A stretch of 64,000 nt of DNA from positions 1,054,001-1,118,000 of the forward strand of contig NZ_JAGILA010000001.1 of the NCBI RefSeq assembly GCF_017874595.1. Direction: 5' to 3'. Below the pieces are notes generated by a model. That model had not been told where the DNA came from, made no database searches, and saw only the letters and a program-made list of their open reading frames with translations. The stretch is from Sinorhizobium kostiense (GTDB lineage Bacteria; Pseudomonadota; Alphaproteobacteria; Rhizobiales; Rhizobiaceae). The position numbers and the translations under genes were made by a program. Positions 55,346 through 63,900 of the stretch are shown here, piece after piece (position 1 is the first letter of the stretch; each line of letters opens with the position of its first letter).

Positions 55346-55377
55346 GGGACCGCGGCGGCTTCGGCTTCCGCGGTCCC
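55346..55377 (+). terminator. Perfect 10-bp hairpin between binding-protein and ATPase genes
   Basis: GGGACCGCGG and CCGCGGTCCC pair exactly around a 12-base loop, 7 bases after the binding-protein stop. No U-tract follows. It is likely an attenuator or a 3' stabiliser letting the binding-protein message outnumber the downstream ATPase and GNAT message. Confidence 0.65.
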
Positions 55378-55488
55378 GCCTCACGCTAGCGCATCGCCGG
55401 AAAAAGCGACTTTCGGAAAGTAGACTTAAGCGCCCTTTGTACCTCCTCAAGGTGGCGCAGTGGTGTAAGGCAGCTGGAGACGGGATTA

Positions 55489-56619
55489 TTGGGACAGCTC
55501 ACTCTCAAGAAGGTTCAGAAATTCTACGGCACGTACGAGGTGCTGAAACGGATCGAGCTCGAGGTGAAGAACGGAGAGTTCGTGGTCTTTGTCGGCCCGT
55601 CCGGCTGCGGCAAGTCCACGCTTCTCAGGATGATCGCGGGTCTCGACGAGACCTCGGCTGGCGACATCCTCATCGACGGCAAGCGGGTCAACGATCTGCC
55701 GCCGGTCAAGCGCGGCATCGCCATGGTGTTTCAATCCTACGCGCTCTATCCGCACATGACGGTCTTCGAGAATATCGCTTTTCCGCTCCGCGTCGAGAAG
55801 ATGCCCGAGGAGAGATTGAAGGCAAAAGTGGAGCATGCCGCCCGCATCCTCCATCTTGGTGAGCGGCTGCAGCAGAAGCCGGGCATGCTTTCGGGCGGCC
55901 AGCGCCAGCGCGTCGCGATCGGCCGGGCGATCGTGCGCGAGCCGAAGATATTCCTCTTCGACGAGCCGCTCTCGAATCTCGACGCCGCATTGCGGGCGGA
56001 CATGCGGATCGAGCTGGCAAAACTTCACCGGCAGCTGAAGGCGACGATGATCTACGTCACGCACGACCAGGTCGAAGCGATGACGATGGCGGACCGGATC
56101 GTCGTGCTGAATGCGGGGGAGATCGCCCAGACCGGCGCGCCGCTCGAACTTTATCACAAACCGGCCAATGTCTTCGTTGCCGGCTTCATCGGCCACCCGA
56201 GGATGAATTTCCTGCCGGTCACCTGCAAAGGCGCGAGCGATGCCGGGATCGAGATCGACTTCCTGGGCCAGACCGCCCTGATCCCGGTTCATCCGCGCGC
56301 CGGCATGGTCGGCGCGACACTGACACTGGGCATCCGGCCGGAGCACATAGCGATCGGTTCCGGAGACCTGAGCCTGACGATCACGCCTTCCGTCGTCGAG
56401 CGCCTGGGGGCGAATACTGTCGCCTACGCTTCGCTTGGGGAAGATAGCGAGAACTATTGCGCCATGCTCCCGGGCACAGTGGCGCTACGCACCGACGAGC
56501 CGGTGAAGACCGGCATCCGCGCGGCGGACTGCCACCTCTTCGATCAGAATGGCATGGCCTTCGAACGTCGGGTCGATATGACGGATATTGACATGGCGCT
56601 CTTCGATCCGGCGGCATGA
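55489..56619 (+). CDS. Sugar ABC ATP-binding protein, UgpC/MsmK-like
   Basis: 376 residues from a TTG start; no in-frame ATG lies near the beginning of the conserved domain, and GGAGA stands upstream. Walker [10 protein letters not shown] (36-44), Q-loop [13 protein letters not shown], signature [15 protein letters not shown], Walker [14 protein letters not shown], switch [14 protein letters not shown], then a MalK-type C-terminal regulatory (TOBE) domain (about 235-370). It drives the CUT1 permeases. The TTG start and the hairpin upstream both suggest low expression relative to the binding protein. Confidence 0.92.
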   Translation: MGQLTLKKVQKFYGTYEVLKRIELEVKNGEFVVFVGPSGCGKSTLLRMIAGLDETSAGDILIDGKRVNDLPPVKRGIAMVFQSYALYPHMTVFENIAFPLRVEKMPEERLKAKVEHAARILHLGERLQQKPGMLSGGQRQRVAIGRAIVREPKIFLFDEPLSNLDAALRADMRIELAKLHRQLKATMIYVTHDQVEAMTMADRIVVLNAGEIAQTGAPLELYHKPANVFVAGFIGHPRMNFLPVTCKGASDAGIEIDFLGQTALIPVHPRAGMVGATLTLGIRPEHIAIGSGDLSLTITPSVVERLGANTVAYASLGEDSENYCAMLPGTVALRTDEPVKTGIRAADCHLFDQNGMAFERRVDMTDIDMALFDPAA

Positions 56620-57122
56620 ACATGGCTGCAATGATCCGCCTGCTTGGCCCCGAGGATGTCGAGACTTTTCGGCGCATTCGGTTCGAAGCGCTGCGCGCGG
56701 AGCCCGACGCCTTTGCGAGCAGCGCCGAAGATTGGGAGAAGCTGTCGGACGACGAGTGGCGGCAGCGGATCACCGCCGCCGCCGTATTTGTCGCTTTTCG
56801 CGACCGCGACCCCGTGGGCATAATGGGCTTGTCGCGCGAGCGTGCCAGCAAGATGGCACATCGCGCCACGGTCGTCATGGTATACGTGCGGGAAAGCCTG
56901 CGTGGAAGCGGTCTTGCAAGGATGCTGCTGCAAACACTGGTCGACCATGCGCGGAGCCAAGGCATCCGGCAATTGGAACTTTCCGTGAGCGCTGAAAACC
57001 CGAAAGCAATCAGCTTTTACACTCGGGAGGGCTTTGTTGAGGTCGGCCGTATTCCCGGCGGCTGCATTCGCAATGGCCGGGAAGTCGACGACCTCATCAT
57101 GGTTCGGCGCATCGTCGACTAA
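56616..57122 (+). CDS. GNAT-family N-acetyltransferase
   Basis: 168 residues. The acetyl-CoA-binding motif A is [20 protein letters not shown], followed by [20 protein letters not shown] and [10 protein letters not shown], all typical of the GNAT fold. The start overlaps the ATPase stop by ATGA, so it is part of the sugar operon. It may acetylate an amino sugar or related intermediate, or an amine. The substrate is unknown. Confidence 0.88.
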   Translation: MNMAAMIRLLGPEDVETFRRIRFEALRAEPDAFASSAEDWEKLSDDEWRQRITAAAVFVAFRDRDPVGIMGLSRERASKMAHRATVVMVYVRESLRGSGLARMLLQTLVDHARSQGIRQLELSVSAENPKAISFYTREGFVEVGRIPGGCIRNGREVDDLIMVRRIVD

Positions 57123-57143
57123 ACGCCCGCGGCAGCACGCATC

Positions 57144-57923
57144 TCAGAACGTCGAGTTGAAAGCGCCCCCGTCGATCAGCAGGTTCTGGCCGACGATGTA
57201 GCCGGCGTATTGGCTGCAGAGGAAAGCCGCCGCGGCGCCGAACTCTTCCGGCGTGCCGATCCGGCCCGTCGGGTTTTGGGCATATTCCTCGGCGCGCAGC
57301 TCCTCAAGCGAGATGCCCCTTGTCTTGGCTGTCTTCTCGAAAAGCTTTTCCAGCCGCTCCGTCTCGTGAGAGCCCGGCAGCAGGTTGTTGATGATCACAC
57401 CGTGGCGAGCCACCTGGCGGGCCGTCCCGGCGACGAAACCCGTGAGACCGCTGCGGGCGCCATTCGAGAGACAGAGCTCCTGGATCGGGGACTTGACGGA
57501 GGCCGACGTGATGTTGACGATCCGTCCCCATTTCCGCTCGATCATGCCCGGAAGCACGGCTTTCATGAGCAGGATTGGTGCAAGCATGTTGGCTCTGATC
57601 GCTTCTTGCCAGTTGGCCTCGGTTACGGTCGACCAATCGCCGGGCGGCGGTCCTCCGGCATTGGTGATCAGGATGTCCGGTTGTGGCTCTGCCCTGAGGA
57701 GCGCATTCCGGCCTTCCTCTGTCGTTACGTCGGCGGCGACGATCCCGACGTGCACGCCGTAGGTTTCGCTGATGGCCCGGGCCGTTTCACCAAGCTGCTT
57801 CGGCTCGCGGGCATTGAGCGTCAAGTTCACGCCCGCCTCGGCGAGCTTTTCCGCCACACCCCGGCCCAGTCCCTTTGAGCCGGCGCAAACGAGCGCTCGT
57901 TTTGCTTTGATACCCAAATCCAT
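57144..57923 (-). CDS. Short-chain dehydrogenase-fold protein with non-canonical active site
   Basis: 259 residues. The cofactor motif G15-x3-... CAGSKGLGRG is intact and NAGG (88-91) is present. At the usual Tyr-x3-Lys position the sequence is S153-N-G-A-R157 (LSNGARSGLTG), so both catalytic Tyr and Lys are replaced. A Ser-rich NITSAS stretch is at 137-142, where the catalytic Ser lies in normal SDRs. It is part of a known atypical branch annotated as 3-oxoacyl reductase-like, but its chemistry cannot be the standard one. Start at the ATG with GGAG upstream. The same strand carries the class V PLP enzyme gene, with a repeat element between. Confidence 0.85.
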   Translation of the reverse strand: MDLGIKAKRALVCAGSKGLGRGVAEKLAEAGVNLTLNAREPKQLGETARAISETYGVHVGIVAADVTTEEGRNALLRAEPQPDILITNAGGPPPGDWSTVTEANWQEAIRANMLAPILLMKAVLPGMIERKWGRIVNITSASVKSPIQELCLSNGARSGLTGFVAGTARQVARHGVIINNLLPGSHETERLEKLFEKTAKTRGISLEELRAEEYAQNPTGRIGTPEEFGAAAAFLCSQYAGYIVGQNLLIDGGAFNSTF

Positions 57924-57945
57924 TGCGTGCTCCACTAAGGTTCTT

Positions 57946-58049
57946 CTACAGCGCCGCGCGTCTTCTCAGAGGCGCAAAGGTCGCTGTAGCACTTTGAATT
58001 TCTGCATGTCTTTTTCCATAAATCGAGGTCGATTTAAGGAGGCATGCAG
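57946..58049. repeat. Double-palindrome repeat, copy 4 (best preserved)
   Basis: 104 bases. The first palindrome is CTACAGCGCCGCGCGTC..GGCGCAAAGGTCGCTGTAG; the second CTGCATGTCTTTTTCCATAA..TTTAAGGAGGCATGCAG with an ATCGAGGTCGAT centre. It lies just upstream of the atypical SDR gene, between it and the class V PLP enzyme, in a position to form structure in their shared transcript. Confidence 0.84.
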
Positions 58050-58110
58050 CGGTCTTTAAGTCCGGACAAGCCGACTGGCCATGCCAGCCCGTCCGATCAA
58101 GATGGCGGCC

Positions 58111-59298
58111 TCATGCTCTTGCAGCAATCTCTGCCACTGCTTCGGAAAGGAGGGCCACTTCCGACGACGTGTTGAGGTAGCTGACCGATGCGCGCGCAAT
58201 CTGGTCCAGCCTGCGCGCCGTCATGTCGAGCGGGGTATAGGGGACGCCATTTGCGCCGATCGCAATCTGCCTCTCAGCAAGCGCTGCACGGACTTCGCTC
58301 GACGGCATGCCGTCGATAGTAAAGGAGACGATGCCGGAAAGATCGGTGCCGAGATCGCGGACCGTCACTTTCGCAATGCCGCGCAAGTTGTCCCGCAGCG
58401 TGCGTGAGAGCGCCGTGATCCTCTCGTGGACGACGTCGATCCCGAGCACCCTTGCCTGGCGGATCGCAGTGCCGAGACCGAGAAGCAGGGCTGGCGAATT
58501 CTCGCTGGCTTCGAAGCGGCGCGCATCATTGCGAATGGTCACGACCCCGTCGACGATCGGTCCGGAGACGACGTCCATATAGGGCGGCACCAATTGCTGC
58601 TGGAATTCCCGCCTGACATAGAGGATCGCCGTGCCGCGGGGACCGCGCAGGAATTTCCGCCCGGCCGCCTTCAAGACGTCGCAGCCGAGCGCGGCGACAT
58701 CGATCGGGATGTGGCCGAGAGCCTGCGCCGCGTCGATGAAGTAGGGAATACCGGCCGCCTTGGTGACGCGTCCGACCGCCGCCGCGTCATTGATTAATCC
58801 GCCATTCGCCGGGAGCCATGTCAGCGAGACGAGACGCACGCGATCGTCGATCATGCTTGCGAGCGCCGAGGTGTCGACGCTGCCGTCCTCGCTAACCGGA
58901 ATGGTCTCTATGCGCGCCCCGGCGCGTGCGGCGGCTGCCTGCATCGTTGCAAGATTGTCACCCCATTCCTGGCGACCGACCAGGATCCGGTCGCCGGCGG
59001 CGAGCGGCGGCAGCGCCGCGAATGCAGCGCCCCAGGCGGCACTGCCACTGCCCATGAAAGCTATCTCGTCGGGCGCGGCGCCGATCAGCGAAGCTGCACC
59101 CGCTCGGACATCCTCCAATAGCATGCTCGCCCCATTCGCAGCTTCCATCGGGCCGTCTGCGGCCTCCCTGCGCAGGTAATCCCAGATCGTCTCGAGGGTC
59201 GATCGGGAAGGCAGCGAGGCGCCGGAGTGATTGAAATGCACGCCGGATTCGCAGCCAGGCGTTTCGGAGCGGAACTCTTCCACGTCGAACGTATTCAT
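58111..59298 (-). CDS. Class V PLP-dependent aminotransferase/cysteine desulfurase-like enzyme
   Basis: 395 residues. Fold-type I PLP enzyme with VHFNHSGASLPS near the start, D189 and Q192 (FIDAAQALGH) and Schiff-base K215 in AAGRKFLRGPRGTAILYV. No active-site cysteine loop typical of cysteine desulfurases is evident in the C-terminal part, so a transaminase, lyase or epimerase role is more likely. Its start overlaps the stop of the RidA-family gene (ATGA), which suggests the PLP enzyme produces reactive enamine/imine intermediates that the RidA protein clears. Confidence 0.86.
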   Translation of the reverse strand: MNTFDVEEFRSETPGCESGVHFNHSGASLPSRSTLETIWDYLRREAADGPMEAANGASMLLEDVRAGAASLIGAAPDEIAFMGSGSAAWGAAFAALPPLAAGDRILVGRQEWGDNLATMQAAAARAGARIETIPVSEDGSVDTSALASMIDDRVRLVSLTWLPANGGLINDAAAVGRVTKAAGIPYFIDAAQALGHIPIDVAALGCDVLKAAGRKFLRGPRGTAILYVRREFQQQLVPPYMDVVSGPIVDGVVTIRNDARRFEASENSPALLLGLGTAIRQARVLGIDVVHERITALSRTLRDNLRGIAKVTVRDLGTDLSGIVSFTIDGMPSSEVRAALAERQIAIGANGVPYTPLDMTARRLDQIARASVSYLNTSSEVALLSEAVAEIAARA

Positions 59299-59768
59299 GC
59301 CGCGGGCTCCAGTTCCACAAGCGCTTCCACCTCCACTGTGGCGCCGCCCGGCAATGAGGCAACGCCGACTGAGGCGCGCGCGTGTCGCCCCGCTTCTCCG
59401 AGGACATGGACGAAAAGGTCCGAGGCGCCGTTGGCGACTTGCGAATGATCCGTGAAGTCCGGTGCCGACGCAATGAAGACACCGAGGCGAGCGACCCGCC
59501 GGATGCTGGCGAGCGACCCGTCGGTTGCGGCAGCGATCTGCGCGAGGACGCCGACGGCCGCGTATTCGGCGGCGAGGCGACCTTCCTCCGCCGAAACGCC
59601 GGCGCCGACCGTTCCCGTCAGCACGTCACCATTCGTGGTGCTGATCTGGCCGGAGACGATCAGCAGGTTGCCCGCCCTGATCGTGGAGACGTAGTTGGCC
59701 GCAGGGGCCGAAGGCGCCGGTAGAGAATGGCCCAGCATGGCAAGTCTGGATGCGAAGGTTTCGGACAT
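59295..59768 (-). CDS. RidA/YjgF-family protein
   Basis: 157 residues. Family features are VSTIRAGNLLIVSGQIST, AAEYAAVGVLAQI, VARLGVFIASAPDFTDHSQV and HARASVGVASLPGGATVEVE, with the arginine before SVGVASLP at the usual enamine/imine-binding position. It hydrolyses 2-aminoacrylate-like imines released by PLP enzymes. It overlaps the class V PLP enzyme by ATGA, and a divergent LysR gene lies upstream. Confidence 0.9.
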   Translation of the reverse strand: MSETFASRLAMLGHSLPAPSAPAANYVSTIRAGNLLIVSGQISTTNGDVLTGTVGAGVSAEEGRLAAEYAAVGVLAQIAAATDGSLASIRRVARLGVFIASAPDFTDHSQVANGASDLFVHVLGEAGRHARASVGVASLPGGATVEVEALVELEPAA

Positions 59769-59874
59769 GGCGATCTCCCTTGGAACTGGAGCGAGAATGC
59801 AAGGGAGCCCGGATTGCTTCCAATTCAAACTTCGCTATGGTGCGATCGATCTGGCTAATGTCTCAAGGGAACGC

Positions 59875-60801
59875 ATGCGCGCATCGACGACCATGCCGCC
59901 GCTGCAGGCGCTGCGGGCATTCGAGGCGGTGGGCCGACTGTTGAGTTTCCGGCGCGCTGGCGAGGAGTTGCTCATCACGCAAAGCGCCGTGAGCCACCAC
60001 ATCAAGCAGCTCGAGGGAACGCTCGGCGTGCGGCTGTTTATCCGCAACGCCAAGAGCATAGAGCTGACGCCCGAGGGCACCGCCTATCTCGCCCGCGCGC
60101 AGGAGGCCTTCGGCATCATCGCGAGGGCGACCACCGAGATGCGTCGGCAGGCGGGGGTAGTTAAAGTGCGTGTGAGCGTCCTGCCCTCATTCGCCGCCAA
60201 CTGGCTCGTCTCACGGCTGCCGCGCTTCATGCAGGAGCATCCGGATATCGAGATCGATTTCGAGCCGACATTGCGCCTCACCGATTTTGCTGCCGACGAG
60301 GTCGACCTCGCCATCCGCTTCGGCGCCGGTCGCTGGGAGGGCGTCAGGGCAGAGCGGTTGATGGATGAAGAACTGAGCCCGGTGCTCAGCCCGGTTCTTT
60401 TCGGCGACGGCGCTCGCTTCGCCGATCCGGCCGACCTGCTTTCCCAGACATTGTTCGATTCCATGAACCCCTTGGGTTGGGAGCTCTGGTTCGGCGAAGT
60501 CGGAGTCGATTTTCGCCAAGCTCGCCTCTTGCAGCTGACGGATTACAACATCGCGCTGCAGGCGGCTCTCAACGGCCAGGGTGTGGCGATCGGCCGGATG
60601 CTTCTCGTTCGCGATCACCTCGCTGCCGGACGCCTGCTGCGGCCGTTTCCACAGATCGTCCGCCCCGAGAACACAGCCTACTGGCTGGTCATGCCGGAAA
60701 ATGGCCGGCATAGCACTGCCGCCGAAACCTTCGCGACGTGGCTGAAGGGGGAGGCGGCGACTGCAAGCGCCGACCACTGCACGTCGCTTCAATCGGCCTG
60801 A
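59875..60801 (+). CDS. LysR-family regulator, GcvA-like
   Basis: 308 residues from the ATG after AAGGGA. Helix-turn-helix LQALRAFEAVGRLLSFRRAG, ITQSAVSHHIKQLEGTLGVR, then LFIRNAKSIELTPEG. The effector domain contains VRVSVLPSFAANWLVSRLPR and EVDLAIRFGAGRWEGV, features of the GcvA/AmpR subgroup. Divergent from the RidA-PLP enzyme operon and its probable regulator. A half copy of the double-palindrome repeat overlaps its 3' end. Confidence 0.9.
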   Translation: MRASTTMPPLQALRAFEAVGRLLSFRRAGEELLITQSAVSHHIKQLEGTLGVRLFIRNAKSIELTPEGTAYLARAQEAFGIIARATTEMRRQAGVVKVRVSVLPSFAANWLVSRLPRFMQEHPDIEIDFEPTLRLTDFAADEVDLAIRFGAGRWEGVRAERLMDEELSPVLSPVLFGDGARFADPADLLSQTLFDSMNPLGWELWFGEVGVDFRQARLLQLTDYNIALQAALNGQGVAIGRMLLVRDHLAAGRLLRPFPQIVRPENTAYWLVMPENGRHSTAAETFATWLKGEAATASADHCTSLQSA

Positions 60802-60818
60802 TTCAAGACGACATGCAG
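60777..60818. repeat. Half copy of the double-palindrome repeat over the LysR 3' end
   Basis: CTGCACGTCG..TCAATCG and CGATTCA..CGACATGCAG-type arms form a single palindrome of 42 bases, resembling the second palindrome of the full copies. It covers the final seven sense codons and stop of the LysR gene and lies between convergent genes, so it probably also ends transcription. Its arms are less exact than those of other copies. Confidence 0.65.
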
Positions 60819-60828
60819 TAGCGGCCAA

Positions 60829-62304
60829 TCAAGCCGCGCCTCGCTCCGGCGCATGCGGATCGTTCACGATCGGCCAGATGTTGTGGGGTGCACGCCGGTA
60901 GGGTGTCTTCTTCGGATCTTTGGGATAAGGGGTTCCTGCCGAGCAGTAGATGATCTTCGACGCGATCTTCGAGAATGAGGCGTAGAAATGATTCGTCGAC
61001 TTGATGACGAGGATCTTCTTCGACAGCGGGTCGATGCCCATGATCGTGAAAAGGCTTGGGTCAAAGCTCTGGGCGCGCGTTGAATTGAGAATGATGTCGA
61101 TGCCGCAATGGCGGATGTGAGCTGCGTCGCCAAAAGGAGCGAAGCTCTCGCCGAAGCGCATTTGCGCATCGCGAACGAGCCGCACGATTTTGATAATCCC
61201 GTCAATCGGATTGCCTGTGCCCGGAGCGGACTTCGCGCCGAAGCGCAGCGGGATCTCCGCCCCTTCGCCGGCCGCAATGCAGATCTGCACGGCCATCGGA
61301 TCCCAGATAGTCCCGATTGCGGCATTGGTGACTTTGTTGGCGATGAGTTGCTGCAGCACCACGGTAGCATCGCCCGCAGTGCCACCCCCCGGATTGTCCC
61401 ACATGTCCGCGATCACCACCGGGCCGGCGGGCGCGGCAATTGCCTCCGCGACGGCCTGCCGCTCGTCGATTTCCGGCATCCGAAACGTGCCGCGTCGGGC
61501 GAAGAGCTCCAGGCCGAGTTCCCTGGCAAGCTCCTCACCCTTTTCCGGACGGCCGTTGGTGACCGCAACCATTTTCGTACCCATCTCCGGGACGTCGCCG
61601 GCCATGAAGCCGTGCACCACCGAAAGCGACAGCACGTCGGGATCGTCCCTCTCGATCTGCATGATTTTGTCGACGAAGCTGCGCATCGGTTCGCGCGATG
61701 TCGGGAAGACATCGATCATACGGCAGTCAAACACCGACATCACCGGCCGGACGCGGCCTTCAAGCGTGTCGACCGCGATCCGCCAAAGGTCCTCGGCCCG
61801 GTCGACGAAGTCGGTATGGGGAAACTCCTTGAAGAAGACGAAGAAATCGGCCGCCGCGACGCGCTTTTCCGTCAAGTGGCTGTGCGGATCGAGTTCGGCG
61901 CAGACAAGCACGTCGGGGCCGACGATATCGCGCACGTGGGCGAGAAGGTCGCCTTCGGTGTCCTCGTAGCCCTCCGCCACCATCGCGCCGTGGAGTCCGA
62001 GGACGACGGCATCGACAGGCATCGCCTCGCGCAATTGCCCGAGGATCTCATCGCGCAGTGTCTCGTAGGTCCGGCGGTTGACGAGTCCGGCCGGGTCCGC
62101 CCAGGCGGCCGTGCCCTCGATCAACCGCCAACCCTTTTCCGTCGCGACGCGCCGCCCCACGGTGATCGGCGCGGTACAGAGCGTGGGCGTCTTCGGATGT
62201 TTGCCGGGCGGCGCATAGAGCGAAGCTTCAAAGGCGCGCCTGTCGATGCAGATAGGAGAAAAGGTATTCGTTTCAGTCGCCAGGGCTGCCGTGAAGATCC
62301 GCAA
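60829..62304 (-). CDS. M81-family metallopeptidase (MlrC/microcystinase C-like)
   Basis: 491 residues starting at a TTG that gives MRIFTAALATETNTFSP, the characteristic beginning of this family; GGGGAAGG stands upstream and the preceding gene ends 20 bases earlier. Likely metal ligands are H105 (GLHGAM), D139 and H141 (ELDPHSHLT). MADMWDNPGGGTAGDATVVL-like text in the middle is also family-typical. Named for microcystin degradation, but most members in rhizobia are in importer operons and have unproven peptide or amide substrates. The NTF2-like gene precedes it; RpiR is divergent. Confidence 0.87.
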   Translation of the reverse strand: MRIFTAALATETNTFSPICIDRRAFEASLYAPPGKHPKTPTLCTAPITVGRRVATEKGWRLIEGTAAWADPAGLVNRRTYETLRDEILGQLREAMPVDAVVLGLHGAMVAEGYEDTEGDLLAHVRDIVGPDVLVCAELDPHSHLTEKRVAAADFFVFFKEFPHTDFVDRAEDLWRIAVDTLEGRVRPVMSVFDCRMIDVFPTSREPMRSFVDKIMQIERDDPDVLSLSVVHGFMAGDVPEMGTKMVAVTNGRPEKGEELARELGLELFARRGTFRMPEIDERQAVAEAIAAPAGPVVIADMWDNPGGGTAGDATVVLQQLIANKVTNAAIGTIWDPMAVQICIAAGEGAEIPLRFGAKSAPGTGNPIDGIIKIVRLVRDAQMRFGESFAPFGDAAHIRHCGIDIILNSTRAQSFDPSLFTIMGIDPLSKKILVIKSTNHFYASFSKIASKIIYCSAGTPYPKDPKKTPYRRAPHNIWPIVNDPHAPERGAA

Positions 62305-62324
62305 TGCCGTCGCCTTCCCCGCGC

Positions 62325-62813
62325 TCAATTTCCCATGGGGTTCGGCAGATAGCCGGTGAAACCGCAGATTTTCCACCGACCCTCATGCTTCCGGCAATAA
62401 TAGACCGTCTGCCACTTCATGACATCGATCTGGCCGTCCGCCTTCCTGAGGCTGCCATCGAACTTCTTGCGGGCGAGCGCGAGGTCACCGTTGATCTCGA
62501 CGTCCTCCAGCGTCGTGGTGGCAAAGATCGCCGCGCGCGCATCCTCGGCAAAGGATTGGCCCGCGAAGTCGCGCGCCTGGCGCAGCCACTCGTCGCGGTA
62601 GGCGGCAAGCGATGGAAAGCTGAGCCGCCACTGATCGGGATTTGCCTCACGTCTGCCATCTATGCCGATGAAGCCCTCCTCGATGAAATCCCCTGCAACG
62701 GTTGCCCAGTCGGCGGCCAGGAAAGCGTCGATGTCACGCCTGACCAACATCTCCCAGATCGAATGCCGGTCGCCGTCGCCCGGTGGAAATGGATTCTGCA
62801 GCGGATCGCGCAC
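62325..62813 (-). CDS. NTF2/SnoaL-like fold protein
   Basis: 162 residues with the pattern of a cystatin-like NTF2 domain: HSIWEMLVRRDIDAFLAADW at the N-terminal helix and VYYCRKHEGRWKICGFTGYL in the terminal strand. Such domains are found in isomerases, dehydratases and ligand-binding proteins; no catalytic residues can be assigned. It is 20 bases ahead of the MlrC-like gene and probably in the same transcript, divergent from RpiR. Confidence 0.78.
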   Translation of the reverse strand: MRDPLQNPFPPGDGDRHSIWEMLVRRDIDAFLAADWATVAGDFIEEGFIGIDGRREANPDQWRLSFPSLAAYRDEWLRQARDFAGQSFAEDARAAIFATTTLEDVEINGDLALARKKFDGSLRKADGQIDVMKWQTVYYCRKHEGRWKICGFTGYLPNPMGN

Positions 62814-63035
62814 GTGTTTGCCCCCGTTCTGAAATTCTTTTCATGGAACGCGCTTTTCTCTGGCCAAATTCCGCTTTATGTGGTGATTTGTCAACGAAAA
62901 GTGAAAATAATTTGCATCGCAATGTCTTCGCGGGGAAGGAGGGGGGGCATTGATGCAAGGCGCATCCGCCCCATGCGCCTGCCTGCGGATGATAGCACGT
63001 CGTTGCGTGATGCTCTGAGGAGAGTGGCCGTTCAA

Positions 63036-63899
63036 ATGGACATATTCGCAACCTTGCTGCAGGAAAAGGAGCGGCTGTCCCAGTCGGAGAGCCGTATCGC
63101 CGATATCCTGCTCAACGATTTTGAATTCGCGGTCAACGCATCGATCATCGAACTCGCCGGCAAGGCGGATGTCTCGCCGCCGACGGTGACGCGCTTCTGC
63201 CGGCGGCTCGGCTGCGAGAGCTTTTCCGATTTCAAGGTGCAGCTTGCCCGCACCGCCTATGTCGGCATGCGTTACCTGAAGCCCGAACCGAAGAGCCAGG
63301 AGCCGGTCGACGTTGCACGGGACATCATCGACAAGGCGCAGAATGCTCTATTTCTGCTCCACCGGTCGCTCGACCTCGCCGCGATCGAGCAAGCGGCAGA
63401 CAGGCTTGCTGCGGCGGGAATGGTTTATGCCTTCGGCTCCGGCGGCAATTCCTCGATGATCGCCGGCGAGTTGCAGAACCGGCTCTTCCGGCTGGGACTG
63501 CGTATCACGTCCAGTTCAGACCACGGCATGCAGCTCATGCTGGCGGCAGCGGCGAAACAAGACGACGTCATCATCGGCTCTTCCTTTTCGGGGCGCAATG
63601 CGGAGCTCGTGCGTGCCCTCACGCTTGCCCGCGAGGCAAAGGTGCCGACGATCGCGCTGACCCAGAGCGGCAGTCCGGTGGCTGAGGCAGCCGATATCGC
63701 CGTTCCCGTCGATCTGCCGGAGGGCAACAACATCTATCGTCCGACATCCACGCGCATCGCCTATCTGGCGCTGGTCGACATCCTCGCCAGTCTCGTCGCT
63801 TACCGGGTTCAGCCGCAGGCGACCGCGACGCTTCGGCGCATAAAGCAGCAGCTGGTGGTGCACAGGGACGGCGACGATCGCCAGCTACTTGGGGACTGA
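63036..63899 (+). CDS. MurR/RpiR-family transcriptional regulator
   Basis: 287 residues from the ATG preceded by GAGGAGAG; ATGs at 62922 and 62973 are also in frame but encode only a basic unconserved extension. The N-terminal HTH_6 domain (LSQSESRIADILLNDFEFAV, ADVSPPTVTRFCRRLGCESF) is followed by a SIS sugar-phosphate-binding domain (about 120-255: VYAFGSGGNSSMIAGELQNR, VIIGSSFSGRNAELV). It probably senses a phosphosugar. Divergent from the NTF2-like/MlrC operon and immediately upstream of an SDR gene. Confidence 0.9.
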   Translation: MDIFATLLQEKERLSQSESRIADILLNDFEFAVNASIIELAGKADVSPPTVTRFCRRLGCESFSDFKVQLARTAYVGMRYLKPEPKSQEPVDVARDIIDKAQNALFLLHRSLDLAAIEQAADRLAAAGMVYAFGSGGNSSMIAGELQNRLFRLGLRITSSSDHGMQLMLAAAAKQDDVIIGSSFSGRNAELVRALTLAREAKVPTIALTQSGSPVAEAADIAVPVDLPEGNNIYRPTSTRIAYLALVDILASLVAYRVQPQATATLRRIKQQLVVHRDGDDRQLLGD

Positions 63900-63900
63900 C

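Noticed and set aside
41432-60818. Dispersed repeats considered as a CRISPR array
   Set aside because: Copies are far apart, about 100 bases long, palindromic and in both orientations, with no regular spacers and no cas genes.
60829-62304. Microcystin degradation gene
   Set aside because: Family name only; no mlrA, mlrB or mlrD neighbours, and M81 proteins are widespread in rhizobia with other contexts.
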